From JBJXHC01 sp964538485 (GTDB taxonomy: Bacteria; Bacteroidota; Ignavibacteria; UBA10030; UBA6906): DNA of 29,013 nucleotides. This document shows positions 7,510 through 14,879 of this stretch, piece after piece. The notes under the pieces were generated by a model. The model ran no database searches. It saw only the letters and a program-made list of their open reading frames with translations, and had not been told where the DNA came from. The stretch covers positions 1 through 29,013 of the forward strand of contig CAZIHJ010000037.1 in assembly GCA_964538485.1 (NCBI GenBank), read 5' to 3'. Position 1 is the stretch's first letter. Each line of letters opens with the position of its first letter. A program made the position numbers and the translations under genes.

Positions 7510-7577
7510 GGTCAAGCGGGGACGCTTGACCTACTCCTCAGATTAATGGGCAGTAGGACCAACGTCCCCGTTTGTCC
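7510..7577. repeat. REP/BIME-like pair of inverted hairpins
   Basis: Two hairpins face each other. Unit 1: GGTCAAGCG (7510-7518), loop GGGA, CGCTTGACC (7523-7531), a perfect 9-bp stem. Unit 2: GGACCAACG (7556-7564), loop TCCC, CGTTTGTCC (7569-7577), 8 of 9 pairs. Unit 2 is a diverged inverted copy of unit 1, including the flanking TACT/AGTA (7532-7535 and 7552-7555). Two of the stem differences are compensatory (T-A to A-T, G-C to A-T), so pairing has been kept. This is the layout of bacterial REP/BIME elements. It lies between the DUF4345 region and the sppA promoter. Confidence 0.65.
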
Positions 7578-7624
7578 GCCGCGCATAACCCGTACAACGA
7601 AACTCTAGCACTACTATCCTCCGT

Positions 7625-7653
7625 TTGACATTCTCACCTTTGTTTATTATCAT
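7625..7653 (+). promoter_or_regulatory. Sigma-70-type promoter of the sppA unit
   Basis: TTGACA at 7625-7630, a 17-base spacer, then TATCAT at 7648-7653: a perfect -35 box and a 5-of-6 -10 box. It lies about 40 bases upstream of the sppA start and directly downstream of the REP-like hairpins. Confidence 0.75.
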
Positions 7654-7694
7654 TCCCTTGTAAATCAATGACTTACAGCGATTGAAGTGGTTTG

Positions 7695-8600
7695 ATGACA
7701 AAATCTGCGAAGTGGTTCCTCGGTATACTTGCCGTCCTTGTAGTTCTCGCCGGGGGTTTTACAATCCTCATGATCTCACTCTTTACCGGCTCAGGCAGAA
7801 CAACGGAAGTTGTGCGCTCCGGCTCGGGCGACAAGATTGCGTTGGTGGAAGTCGAAGGCATCATCGTTGACTCCGAAGACATCGTCCGTCAACTCAAAGA
7901 GCATCGCGAGAATAGCAGCATCAAGGCAATCCTCTTGAGAATTGAATCTCCGGGCGGCGGTGTTGTTGCGAGTCAGGAAATTTATGAAGAAGTAAAGAAG
8001 ACACGCGACTCAGGGAAACCTGTTGTCGCTTCGATGGGATCCGTGGCAGCGAGCGGAGGGTACTATGTTGCGTGTGGTGCTACGCGCGTGGTAGCAAATC
8101 CCGGTACGCTTACCGGAAGCATCGGCGTGATCTCCGAGTTTCTTCAACTGGAAGATGCATTAACAAAGTTGGGCGTTGGTGTAAAAATTATCAAGAGCGG
8201 GAAAATGAAAGATGTCGGTACGCCCACCCGCGCCATGACCGATGAAGATCAAAAGTATTTTCAGGATTTGATTGACGATATTCACGCGCAGTTCGTTGCC
8301 GTCGTTGAAAAGGAACGCATGCTGGATCACGATCTGCTCGTCGAGCTTGCCGATGGTCGTGTGTTCACCGGCGTGCAAGCCGAAGACCTCGGACTGATTG
8401 ACACACTCGGCACGTATGAAGACGCCGTGTTGATTGCCGCTGAACTTGCAGGCATTGAAGGCGAGCCGGCCCTCGTCAAAGAGCGCAAACGTCGGACGAT
8501 GTTCGACACGTGGTTCGGTGATGTCAGCGAAAGCATCACAAGTCTCAAGAGCGAGCTGCTGAACCGTCCCATTCTCTCGTACAAGTTCGTCGGTCCATGA
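7695..8600 (+). CDS. sppA: Signal peptide peptidase SppA (short, single-domain type)
   Basis: A 301-residue membrane-anchored serine protease that clears cleaved signal peptides and other membrane-embedded fragments. An N-terminal membrane anchor (about residues 6-30, FLGILAVLVVLAGGFTILMISLF) precedes the S49 peptidase domain. Ser120 in VAASGGYY and Lys172 in SGKMKD form the Ser-Lys dyad, with the 52-residue spacing of the Bacillus enzyme. Length fits the short, single-domain form (Bacillus-like, not the doubled E. coli form). The ATG at 7695 is taken; a TTG one codon earlier is possible, and no strong Shine-Dalgarno distinguishes them. It heads a unit with the HU-like gene 49 bases downstream. 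Confidence 0.93.
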   Translation: MTKSAKWFLGILAVLVVLAGGFTILMISLFTGSGRTTEVVRSGSGDKIALVEVEGIIVDSEDIVRQLKEHRENSSIKAILLRIESPGGGVVASQEIYEEVKKTRDSGKPVVASMGSVAASGGYYVACGATRVVANPGTLTGSIGVISEFLQLEDALTKLGVGVKIIKSGKMKDVGTPTRAMTDEDQKYFQDLIDDIHAQFVAVVEKERMLDHDLLVELADGRVFTGVQAEDLGLIDTLGTYEDAVLIAAELAGIEGEPALVKERKRRTMFDTWFGDVSESITSLKSELLNRPILSYKFVGP

Positions 8601-8649
8601 CACGATTGTATTTGTCGCCATCACTCACCACATCAGAGGAGACGCACCG

Positions 8650-8946
8650 TTGACCAAAGCAGATATTGTCGACACAATTGCCACAGCAACTGGGTTAACG
8701 AAGGTGGAGACGGAAGCCGTCGTTGATGGGTTTATTTCCACGGTGATCAACGCCATGAAGGAAGGCAAGAACATCGAGATTCGCGGATTCGGCAGCTTCA
8801 AGGTGAAGAAGCGCAAAGGAAGAGTTGCCCGCAACCCGCGTACCGGCGAACAGGTGATGGTGGAAGAGCACTGGGTACCGCTGTTCAAAGTATCGAAGGA
8901 AGTCAAGGTTCTGGTAAATGAGAACCTCCAGAAGATCATGAAGTGA
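8650..8946 (+). CDS. HU/IHF-family DNA-binding protein
   Basis: A 98-residue histone-like DNA-bending protein that works as a dimer in the nucleoid. The N-terminal helices (TKADIVDTIA, VETEAVVDGFISTVINAM), the GFGSF turn at 46-50 and the beta-arm RNPRTGE at 61-67, whose proline inserts into the DNA minor groove in this family, are all present. The start is TTG at 8650, with AGAGGA at 8635-8640 spaced 9 bases away; no ATG is available at this end. The C-terminal part (EEHWVPLFKVSKEV) differs slightly from typical HU (VPxFKPGK). Sequence alone does not separate HU from IHF. The next gene starts 16 bases after its stop. Confidence 0.92.
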   Translation: MTKADIVDTIATATGLTKVETEAVVDGFISTVINAMKEGKNIEIRGFGSFKVKKRKGRVARNPRTGEQVMVEEHWVPLFKVSKEVKVLVNENLQKIMK

Positions 8947-8962
8947 GTGCGGCGAGGTCCGA

Positions 8963-9736
8963 ATGGCGCAGGTAAAGCTTACGTGTGGCAAGTGTGGTTC
9001 CGATATTTCCCCCTCGGACAAATTCTGCGCTTCATGCGGTGAACGTGTCGAATTGCCGGTCGGCGGTTCCGTTGCTTCCGCCGAATCCCCATCAACAGTC
9101 CAATCCCCACCACCGAAAAAGAAATTCACCTTCCGACCGGAACCCTGGCAGATGTATTTTGGGGGGGCGTTGGTACTCCTGCTTGGTTACTTTATTTATT
9201 CCGAGATAGACCGTCCGCATGTTACACCGAAAGCAGGCGTCAAGCCCGCGGCCAAGGTGGAAAATCATGAGGCCGTGCATGAGATCGAGCAGCTTGAACA
9301 AGCGGTGAACGCCAATCCGAACGATGCAGCTGCGGTTCTCCGGCTCGCCAACAAGTTACATGACGTGGCGATGACCGAACAGCAGTTACTCGGCAGAGCA
9401 ATTAGTACCTACCAACAATACCTGAAGCTGAATCCCGACGACCCGAACGCACGCGTTGATCTTGGGATCTGCTACTTTGAACAAGGGCGTACAGATACCA
9501 TGAACGCAGGCCGGTATTTTCAGATGGCGATCGACGAAATGGAAACCACCATTGAGGCACACCCGACGCACCAGTCCGCGGCGTTCAATCTTGGTATCGT
9601 GACTCTGTATGCCGGTGCGGCATCACAATCAACACGATGGTTTCAAAAAGCAGTGGAGATTAATCCCGAATCTGATCTTGGCAAACGCGCAAAGAATCTT
9701 CTTGAACAGCATTCATTTCAATCATCAGTCAACTAA
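8963..9736 (+). CDS. Zinc-ribbon membrane protein with TPR repeats
   Basis: A 257-residue protein of three parts. An N-terminal zinc ribbon has two CxxC pairs, Cys8-Cys11 and Cys22-Cys25 (TCGKC, FCASC). A proline- and serine-rich linker (about 34-57) leads to one membrane span (about 64-80, MYFGGALVLLLGYFIYS). The rest (about 105-250) is helical tetratricopeptide repeat, with NPDDPNARVDLGICYFEQG and HPTHQSAAFNLGIVTLYAG as clear repeats. By the single span, the ribbon should be cytoplasmic and the TPR part outside. Partners are unknown; TPR domains usually scaffold complexes. It follows the HU gene by 16 bases. Similar zinc-ribbon/TPR proteins occur in this group without a known function. Confidence 0.75.
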   Translation: MAQVKLTCGKCGSDISPSDKFCASCGERVELPVGGSVASAESPSTVQSPPPKKKFTFRPEPWQMYFGGALVLLLGYFIYSEIDRPHVTPKAGVKPAAKVENHEAVHEIEQLEQAVNANPNDAAAVLRLANKLHDVAMTEQQLLGRAISTYQQYLKLNPDDPNARVDLGICYFEQGRTDTMNAGRYFQMAIDEMETTIEAHPTHQSAAFNLGIVTLYAGAASQSTRWFQKAVEINPESDLGKRAKNLLEQHSFQSSVN

Positions 9737-9765
9737 CCACCTATCCTGTAGAGAAAGGAGGGGAC

Positions 9766-9855
9766 ATGCCCAGCGGTAAAAAGCGTAAGCGCCACAAGAT
9801 GGCGACCCACAAGCGTAAGAAACGATTGAGAAAACAGCGACACAAGAAGAAATAA
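9766..9855 (+). CDS. AURKAIP1/COX24-domain mini-protein (29 aa)
   Basis: A 29-residue, strongly basic protein beginning MPSGKKRKRHKMATHKRKK and ending RHKKK, with TAA at 9853-9855. It has about 19 Lys, Arg or His residues. The KKRKRHKxxTHKRKKRLRKxRHK pattern is that of the AURKAIP1/COX24 domain, known in mitochondria as small-subunit ribosomal protein mS38, and widely annotated as a free-standing 30-residue protein in Bacteroidota. A strong Shine-Dalgarno AAAGGAGGGG (9754-9763) precedes it and a terminator follows at once. A ribosomal role in this organism is inferred, not shown. Confidence 0.85.
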   Translation: MPSGKKRKRHKMATHKRKKRLRKQRHKKK

Positions 9856-9869
9856 GTGATCACCTATGG

Positions 9870-9905
9870 TCATCCCGCTACACGGTGGCGGGATGATTTG
9901 TTCGT
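9870..9905 (+). terminator. Rho-independent terminator after mini-protein
   Basis: TCATCCCGC (9870-9878) pairs with GCGGGATGA (9888-9896), loop of 9 bases, followed by TTTGTT. It closes the unit that starts at the 7625-7653 promoter. Confidence 0.75.
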
Positions 9906-10036
9906 TATGATCTTTACACGGAAAGTCACGGGGTGGTTGAAAACCTGTGATACAGGCGTTCGCATACAGTCAGGGTACAAGCGAAATGACCGGAATTGAA
10001 GCCCTGAGAACAACGGTTGCTTCGTAGGGTAATTGG
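9906..10036. other. Intergenic region with possible RNA structure
   Basis: No gene is seen. Several overlapping inverted repeats are present: CCTGT/ACAGG (9944-9956), TTCGC/GCGAA (9959-9985), TCAGGG (9970-9975)/CCCTGA (10002-10007), and GAAGC/GCTTC (9998-10023). The last two compete for the same bases. These could reflect a structured leader or small RNA, but I recognise no family. Confidence 0.25.
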
Positions 10037-10065
10037 TTGATTTTTAAGACCCAAGTTTATATCAT
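10037..10065 (+). promoter_or_regulatory. Sigma-70-type promoter of the YtxH/DUF948 pair
   Basis: TTGATT at 10037-10042, 17-base spacer, TATCAT at 10060-10065. The -10 box is identical to that of the sppA promoter. It lies 46 bases upstream of the ATG at 10112. Confidence 0.6.
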
Positions 10066-10111
10066 ACTTTTGGTTTTTATTCGATGATAACTACGTGGAG
10101 TGAGGTGGGTT

Positions 10112-10507
10112 ATGGCGCAGAATAATGGAGTGGTGAAGGGCCTGGTAATCGGCTTGCTGGCCGGTGGTGCAATCGGAGCTGTGCTCGCATTGCTCTATGC
10201 CCCAAAGAGTGGCAAAGAGCTACGTGCTGACATCAAGGAACGTGCAGACGGCATTCTGGAAGATGCAGATACGTACATGCAAGCAGCGAAATCCAAGGCA
10301 TCAGAGATCGTGGGCGACGCAAAGCAGCGGTCGGAACGGCTCGTGACCGATGCGACGAAGAGAGCAGGCGCGTTGATTGAAGACGCTGAACGCGTTATCT
10401 CCGGTGCAAAGCAAAAGGCCGGTAACGTTGTTGAAGAAGGCGTCAAGATCAAGAACGCCGTGAAGGCAGGTATGGATGCGTACCGCGACGAGCGGGACCG
10501 TTCCTAA
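10112..10507 (+). CDS. YtxH domain-containing protein
   Basis: A 131-residue protein of the YtxH family, often linked to general or envelope stress. After MAQNNG comes a glycine-rich hydrophobic segment (about residues 9-29, GLVIGLLAGGAIGAVLALLYAP) and then the family signature LYAPKSGKELRADI. The remaining 90 residues form a long charged helix rich in A, K, E and D, coiled-coil-like (DAKQRSERLVTDATKRAGALIEDAE). The ATG at 10112 is chosen because GAGGTGG lies just before it; a GTG four codons upstream (10100) is less well placed. It is followed 27 bases later by a DUF948 gene, a common pairing. Function at the molecular level is unknown. Confidence 0.82.
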   Translation: MAQNNGVVKGLVIGLLAGGAIGAVLALLYAPKSGKELRADIKERADGILEDADTYMQAAKSKASEIVGDAKQRSERLVTDATKRAGALIEDAERVISGAKQKAGNVVEEGVKIKNAVKAGMDAYRDERDRS

Positions 10508-10534
10508 TCATCAGGTTCACCACAGGAGCACATC

Positions 10535-10921
10535 GTGGATATCGTTCTCACTATTGCACTGATCGTTGCGCTGTCATGTCTCTCGGCTGTATGCGTGTAT
10601 CTTATACTTGTTCTCATTCGTGTCCGCGACATACTTAACAATGTAGAGAAGGATCTGCGGGAAATGACTTCTCGTGCGATCCCCGTGCTGGACAACATGG
10701 AGTTCATTACCGCCCGCCTCAAGAGCATCACCGAGAATATCGATGACCAGGTGATGATGATACGCGAGTCCGTCGGTTCTGTCCGTGAAATTGCCGATAA
10801 TATTGTCGCCCTTGAACGCAAAGTTCAGGAGCGCATTGAGGGTCCGATTCTCGACACCGTGGCGATGGTAGCTGCGGTGTTCAAGGGAGTGCGCACGTTC
10901 GTCGAACGTGTACGGGCGTAG
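10535..10921 (+). CDS. DUF948 domain-containing membrane protein
   Basis: A 128-residue protein with one N-terminal membrane span (about residues 3-28, VLTIALIVALSCLSAVCVYLILVLI) followed by a long amphipathic helix (VRDILNNVEKDLREMTSRAIPVLDNMEFITARLKSI is its core in two pieces). This is the DUF948 architecture. It starts with GTG at 10535, preceded by AGGAG (10524-10528) at good spacing. Paired with the YtxH gene upstream, it may form a membrane-bound coiled-coil partner. No enzyme motif is present. Confidence 0.78.
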   Translation: MDIVLTIALIVALSCLSAVCVYLILVLIRVRDILNNVEKDLREMTSRAIPVLDNMEFITARLKSITENIDDQVMMIRESVGSVREIADNIVALERKVQERIEGPILDTVAMVAAVFKGVRTFVERVRA

Positions 10922-11028
10922 CCCGGGTCTTCCTTCTTACTGCTCTTGTCGTTTCATAGCCACGTTCCACCCGACACATCCGCGGTTACGCGGACTATCA
11001 CACCTGTACTGGAGGCACTGATAACCTT

Positions 11029-13137
11029 ATGAGAGAATACACACCTGATCGTATCCGCAACGTGAGCGTCATCGGCCACGGAGGAGCGGGAAAAACCTCA
11101 TTTACCGAAGCCATGCTTTTCTCTTCAGGTTCCACCACCCGACTCGGCAAAGTGGAAGAAGGGAACACACTCTCCGACTATCACCCCGACGAAATCGAGC
11201 GACAGATCTCCATCAATACCTCATTACTGTTTTGCGAATGGAAGACCGCCAAGCTCAACATCCTTGACACCCCGGGATACATGGACTTCACAGGCGAAGT
11301 CAAATCGGCGCTTCGCGTCTCCGACACGGCCGTAATCATGTTGAAGGCGGTCGAGGGCGTCGAAGTTGGCACCGAAGTGGTCGGCAAGTACACCAACGAG
11401 TTGCGCAATGCGGTGATCTTTGTGGTCAACAAATTGGACCATGAGAATGCCGATTTCAATAATGTTCTCCGGCATTGCCATGATCTGATCAGCCACGATG
11501 TTATTCCGGTCCAGTTTCCCTTGAAGCAAGGACTCGGTTTCGACAGCGTTGTGGACATCCTGAAGATGAAAGTCCTGAAGTTTCAACCGGGGGGAAATGG
11601 CAAGTATACGGAACAGGACATCCCGGCAGATGCGAAGACTCGTGCGGAGGAACTTCGCCAGCAATTACTCGAACTGATAGCGGAGACCGACGAGAACTTG
11701 CTTAATACGTATCTGGAGAAGGGAAATCTCTCCGATGAAGAGCTTAAGAGGGGATTGCAGAAAGGCATTCGTGATCGGAAGGTGTTTCCGTTGTTCTGTG
11801 CCGCGTCAACACTGAATGTCGGCGTCACTTCGATTATGGATTTCCTGCTGGAATATTGTCCGGCGCCGGTCGATATGGGTGATCTGCATGGGAAGGTACC
11901 CGGAGGTCAAAACGGAACCTCTGATATTGTGGTAAAGCAAGATCCGGCAGGCCCGCCATCACTGTTCGTTTTCAAAACCGTCTCCGAATCCCATGTCGGC
12001 GAACTGTCGTTCTTCCGCGTCTGTTCCGGCAGTGTCTCACCCGGTCTTGATATGGTGAATGAATCCAACGGAAGGCCGGAGCGTCTTGCACAATTGTACG
12101 CAATGAACGGCAAGGATCGGAAAGAGGCGGGGAAGCTGTTTGCCGGCGATATCGGCGCTGTCGTGAAACTCAAGGATACCCACACGAACAACACGCTCAG
12201 CAGCAAGACGTTTCCGATTGTCTACACACCCATCGTATTTCCTGAACCTGTTTTTCATGCTGCCATTCTCCCAAGATCAAAAGGTGATGAAGACAAGATT
12301 TCCACCGGGTTACACGCCCTGCATCAGGAAGACCCGACATTTATCTTCCGTGTCGATGGAGAATTGCACCAGACGATTATCAGCGGGCAGGGTGAGTTGC
12401 ATCTTGACATTGTTGTCAAGCGACTGAAGCTGAAGTTCAATGTTGAAGTAGACCTGATTGAACCCAAGGTTCCGTATCGCGAGACTATCAAAGGTATAGT
12501 AAAGGATGTCGAGTACAAGCACAGGAAACAGTCCGGAGGTCACGGCCAGTATGGACATGTGCATTTGCGCCTTGAGCCGTTGAAACGCGGTCAAGGATTT
12601 GAGTTCCTGGACGAGATTGTTGGCGGCGTGGTGCCGGGGAAGTTTATCCCTGCGGTTGAGAAGGGTGTGGTGGAAACAATGAAGGATGGCGTACTCGCAG
12701 GATATCCCGTTGTGGATGTCCGGGTCGCGTTGCACTACGGCTCATATCATGACGTTGATTCCTCGGAAATGGCATTCAAGATCGCCGGTTCACAGGCATT
12801 TAAGAAGGGATTCCTCGAAGCGAAGCCCATTCTCCTCGAACCGATCTACACGATAGAGGTGAAAGTTCCTGAGGATACAATGGGAGATGTTATGGGTGAC
12901 ATCTCCGGGCGTCGGGGCAAGATCCTCGGCATGGACACGATCGGGCATTACCAGGCAATTCGAGCTCATGTGCCCGCCTCCGAGTTGCACAAGTATGCCA
13001 CCATACTCCGTTCAAAGACCGGCGGACGCGGCGTCTTCAGCGCATCGATGTCGCACTACGAAGAGGTGCCGCGGGATCAGATGGAGAAGATTGTCCAGGC
13101 ATCCGAGAAGACCAAACAAAAGGAACAGGTCGCGTAG
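11029..13137 (+). CDS. fusA2: Elongation factor G-like translational GTPase (paralogue type)
   Basis: A 702-residue EF-G family GTPase with all five domains. G1 is GHGGAGKT (16-23), not the AHIDAGKT of canonical EF-G; the switch I motif reads ERQISI where RGIT is usual; G3 is DTPGYMDF (80-87), so the histidine that activates GTP hydrolysis (canonical DTPGH) is Tyr84; G4 is NKLD (134-137). Domain IV (HRKQSGGHGQYGHV) and the C-terminal domain V are complete. These are the marks of the EF-G-like second paralogue, and the true fusA is expected elsewhere, near rpsL/rpsG. GGAGG stands 13 bases before the ATG, an unusually long spacing. A terminator follows at 13175. Confidence 0.88.
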   Translation: MREYTPDRIRNVSVIGHGGAGKTSFTEAMLFSSGSTTRLGKVEEGNTLSDYHPDEIERQISINTSLLFCEWKTAKLNILDTPGYMDFTGEVKSALRVSDTAVIMLKAVEGVEVGTEVVGKYTNELRNAVIFVVNKLDHENADFNNVLRHCHDLISHDVIPVQFPLKQGLGFDSVVDILKMKVLKFQPGGNGKYTEQDIPADAKTRAEELRQQLLELIAETDENLLNTYLEKGNLSDEELKRGLQKGIRDRKVFPLFCAASTLNVGVTSIMDFLLEYCPAPVDMGDLHGKVPGGQNGTSDIVVKQDPAGPPSLFVFKTVSESHVGELSFFRVCSGSVSPGLDMVNESNGRPERLAQLYAMNGKDRKEAGKLFAGDIGAVVKLKDTHTNNTLSSKTFPIVYTPIVFPEPVFHAAILPRSKGDEDKISTGLHALHQEDPTFIFRVDGELHQTIISGQGELHLDIVVKRLKLKFNVEVDLIEPKVPYRETIKGIVKDVEYKHRKQSGGHGQYGHVHLRLEPLKRGQGFEFLDEIVGGVVPGKFIPAVEKGVVETMKDGVLAGYPVVDVRVALHYGSYHDVDSSEMAFKIAGSQAFKKGFLEAKPILLEPIYTIEVKVPEDTMGDVMGDISGRRGKILGMDTIGHYQAIRAHVPASELHKYATILRSKTGGRGVFSASMSHYEEVPRDQMEKIVQASEKTKQKEQVA

Positions 13138-13174
13138 AAGCTCAAGCGAACATGGCATGTGGAGTATTGGTGTG

Positions 13175-13212
13175 AGGTTGGGTCTGAGCTTCAGAACCCA
13201 ACCTTTTTCTTT
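13175..13212 (+). terminator. Rho-independent terminator after EF-G-like gene
   Basis: AGGTTGGGT (13175-13183) pairs with ACCCAACCT (13196-13204), followed by TTTTCTTT. The loop itself contains a small CTGA/TCAG pairing. Confidence 0.8.
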
Positions 13213-13238
13213 GTCCAGATGTGAATGAAGGAGAGAGT

Positions 13239-13754
13239 ATGAAACAAATGTGGTCGCCGTGGCGGTCAACGTATATTGAATCGTTTTCACCGAAACGGAA
13301 AAAGAAAGCAGGCAGGAAACGCAAGGGAAGTATTTTTACCGTTGCGCAGAAAGCCGGAGAGGATGACAAGCATTTTATCGTCTGGCGCGGCAAGCAGTGT
13401 TTTGTGATCATGAATCTTTATCCGTATAACAGCGGTCACCTGATGATTGTCCCGTACCGCGAGGTCCCGAACTTCGACGACTTAACCCCGGAAGAATGCG
13501 CGGAAGTGATGACTACATCACAGCGTGCCGTGAAGGCCCTTGATGCGGTCATGTCGCCGCAGGGATACAACTTCGGCGCCAATATCGGGCGGGTGAGTGG
13601 CGCGGGTGTGGAGAATCATATTCATTTCCATATCGTGCCGCGGTGGAACGGAGACACGAATTTCATGCCTGTCCTTTCGGGGGCGAAAGTGATTTCCACA
13701 GACATGAAAACCACGCTGAAACGATTGCGTAAGGCGTTTTCCAGTCTCCGTTAA
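13239..13754 (+). CDS. HIT-family nucleotide hydrolase/transferase
   Basis: A 171-residue histidine-triad protein, expected to act on dinucleoside polyphosphates or nucleoside phosphoramidates in the cytoplasm. The triad HIHFH is at residues 127-131, preceded by GAGVENHIHFHIVPRW. The N-terminus MWSPWRSTYI and the stretch VIMNLYPYNSGHLMIVPYR are typical of the AP4A-phosphorylase-like branch. That branch usually carries a CxxC zinc pair (xCIFC); here the same place reads SIFT (31-34), so the zinc site is lost, and it is preceded by a very basic segment (PKRKKKAGRKRKG, 18-30). ATG 13239 has AAGGAG in front; an upstream GTG at 13221 is rejected. The ECF sigma gene starts 53 bases downstream. Confidence 0.9.
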   Translation: MKQMWSPWRSTYIESFSPKRKKKAGRKRKGSIFTVAQKAGEDDKHFIVWRGKQCFVIMNLYPYNSGHLMIVPYREVPNFDDLTPEECAEVMTTSQRAVKALDAVMSPQGYNFGANIGRVSGAGVENHIHFHIVPRWNGDTNFMPVLSGAKVISTDMKTTLKRLRKAFSSLR

Positions 13755-13807
13755 ACGATTATTCTCCAGTTGTGTCCAATTGACGCAGCCTCACAACAAA
13801 ATGGAAT

Positions 13808-14356
13808 ATGGATCAGCCGACGGATCTCGAACTTGTTGATGAGGTTCGAAATGGAAACAGACAGGCGTTCACCAAGCTCATGCATCGATATCAGGAGCGG
13901 GTGTACTGGGTTGCCAGGCGTATTGTCGGGAGCCACGATGAAGCGGAAGATATTGCGCAGGAGACCTTTGTGAAGGCATATCTGGCACTTGGTGACTTCC
14001 GCGCTGAGTCGGGTTTCTTCACATGGCTGTATCGTATCGCGGTCAATCTGGCTCTCAATGCACTGCGAAAGCGACAGGTGGTAACATATCTGGAGCAGAG
14101 TGATTTGTTAAGGAGAATCCTGCCCGCCAGGGAACGTCCGGATCTCCAAATGGAGGAACAGGAAACACGGGACACACTGCAAAGAGCAGTTGAAAAACTC
14201 CCCGAGAAGCAAAAACTGGTTTTCGTCATGCGCTTCTTCGACGGGATGTCGTACGAAGAGATTTCCGATGTGTTGAAGACATCGGTGGGCGGGTTGAAGG
14301 CAAATTATTTCCACGCACTGCACAAAGTGCAGGAGTTTATGACCAATGAAACGTAG
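13808..14356 (+). CDS. ECF-type RNA polymerase sigma factor
   Basis: A 182-residue sigma-70 family factor with only regions 2 and 4, the extracytoplasmic-function form. Region 2 (about 20-90) contains HDEAEDIAQETFVKAY for core binding and FFTWLYRIAVNLALNALRKR for the -10 element. Region 4 (about 125-175) has LPEKQKLVFVMRFFDGMSYEEI and the helix-turn-helix TSVGGLKANYFHALHKV, a variant common in the Bacteroidota/Chlorobi group. No clear Shine-Dalgarno is visible before the ATG. Its 3' end overlaps the next gene by 11 bases, so translation is probably coupled to a membrane protein that I take as its anti-sigma factor. Target promoters are unknown. Confidence 0.92.
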   Translation: MDQPTDLELVDEVRNGNRQAFTKLMHRYQERVYWVARRIVGSHDEAEDIAQETFVKAYLALGDFRAESGFFTWLYRIAVNLALNALRKRQVVTYLEQSDLLRRILPARERPDLQMEEQETRDTLQRAVEKLPEKQKLVFVMRFFDGMSYEEISDVLKTSVGGLKANYFHALHKVQEFMTNET

Positions 14357-14864
14357 ACAGGAAATCGGCGATCACGAAGAACAACAGGCGGCCGATTCTC
14401 TCCGGGCGCTGCTCCGGGAACGGAACGTCCCCCCGGTAGCACAGCCCGACCCGGCATTTTTCTCACGGCTCATCGTGCAAACGAATCAGCAGATTGATGG
14501 CATGACGAGCGGGAAGGCGATCTCTCTGAGTTGGGCTGCACGTGTTGCAATCCCGGGCGTTGTCGCAATCATCTCGTTCTTCATTGCACTCTATTACTAT
14601 ACACCACCTCAGCCAGCCGGGGACAATTCGATGGTCCCAATGTTGGGTGCGCTTTCCACCGAGACGATTGATTCGCTTCTGGTGGAAAATTCCAGCCTGA
14701 CAGATGTCTCATTTGCCGTACTCGGAGTTGATGTGTTTGATGTTTCAGGCGATGAAGCGGTGGAATACCTGATAGCATCTGGGAATATGGCTGATGTCAT
14801 GGAAACGATGGACACGCAACAGATGGATCAGGTGTTGACGATTCTTGGATCGCGTCCGGACTAG
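14346..14864 (+). CDS. Probable membrane anti-sigma factor
   Basis: A 172-residue protein overlapping the sigma gene by 11 bases. The N-terminal 60 residues are polar and cytoplasmic by prediction (QQAADSLRALLRERNVPP, then PDPAFFSRLIVQTNQQI), followed by one membrane span (about 64-85, ARVAIPGVVAIISFFIALYYY) and a periplasmic part rich in D, E and V. This arrangement, together with the overlap, fits an anti-sigma factor that sequesters the ECF sigma factor at the membrane. No zinc-type HxxxCxxC anti-sigma motif is present, so release would not be by thiol oxidation at such a site. The role is inferred from architecture and position. Confidence 0.65.
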   Translation: MKRRQEIGDHEEQQAADSLRALLRERNVPPVAQPDPAFFSRLIVQTNQQIDGMTSGKAISLSWAARVAIPGVVAIISFFIALYYYTPPQPAGDNSMVPMLGALSTETIDSLLVENSSLTDVSFAVLGVDVFDVSGDEAVEYLIASGNMADVMETMDTQQMDQVLTILGSRPD

Positions 14865-14879
14865 AACAGGAGAAGCAAA

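Noticed and set aside
13221..13238. GTG start for the HIT gene
   Set aside because: It would translate through the Shine-Dalgarno AAGGAG of the ATG at 13239 and add six non-conserved residues.
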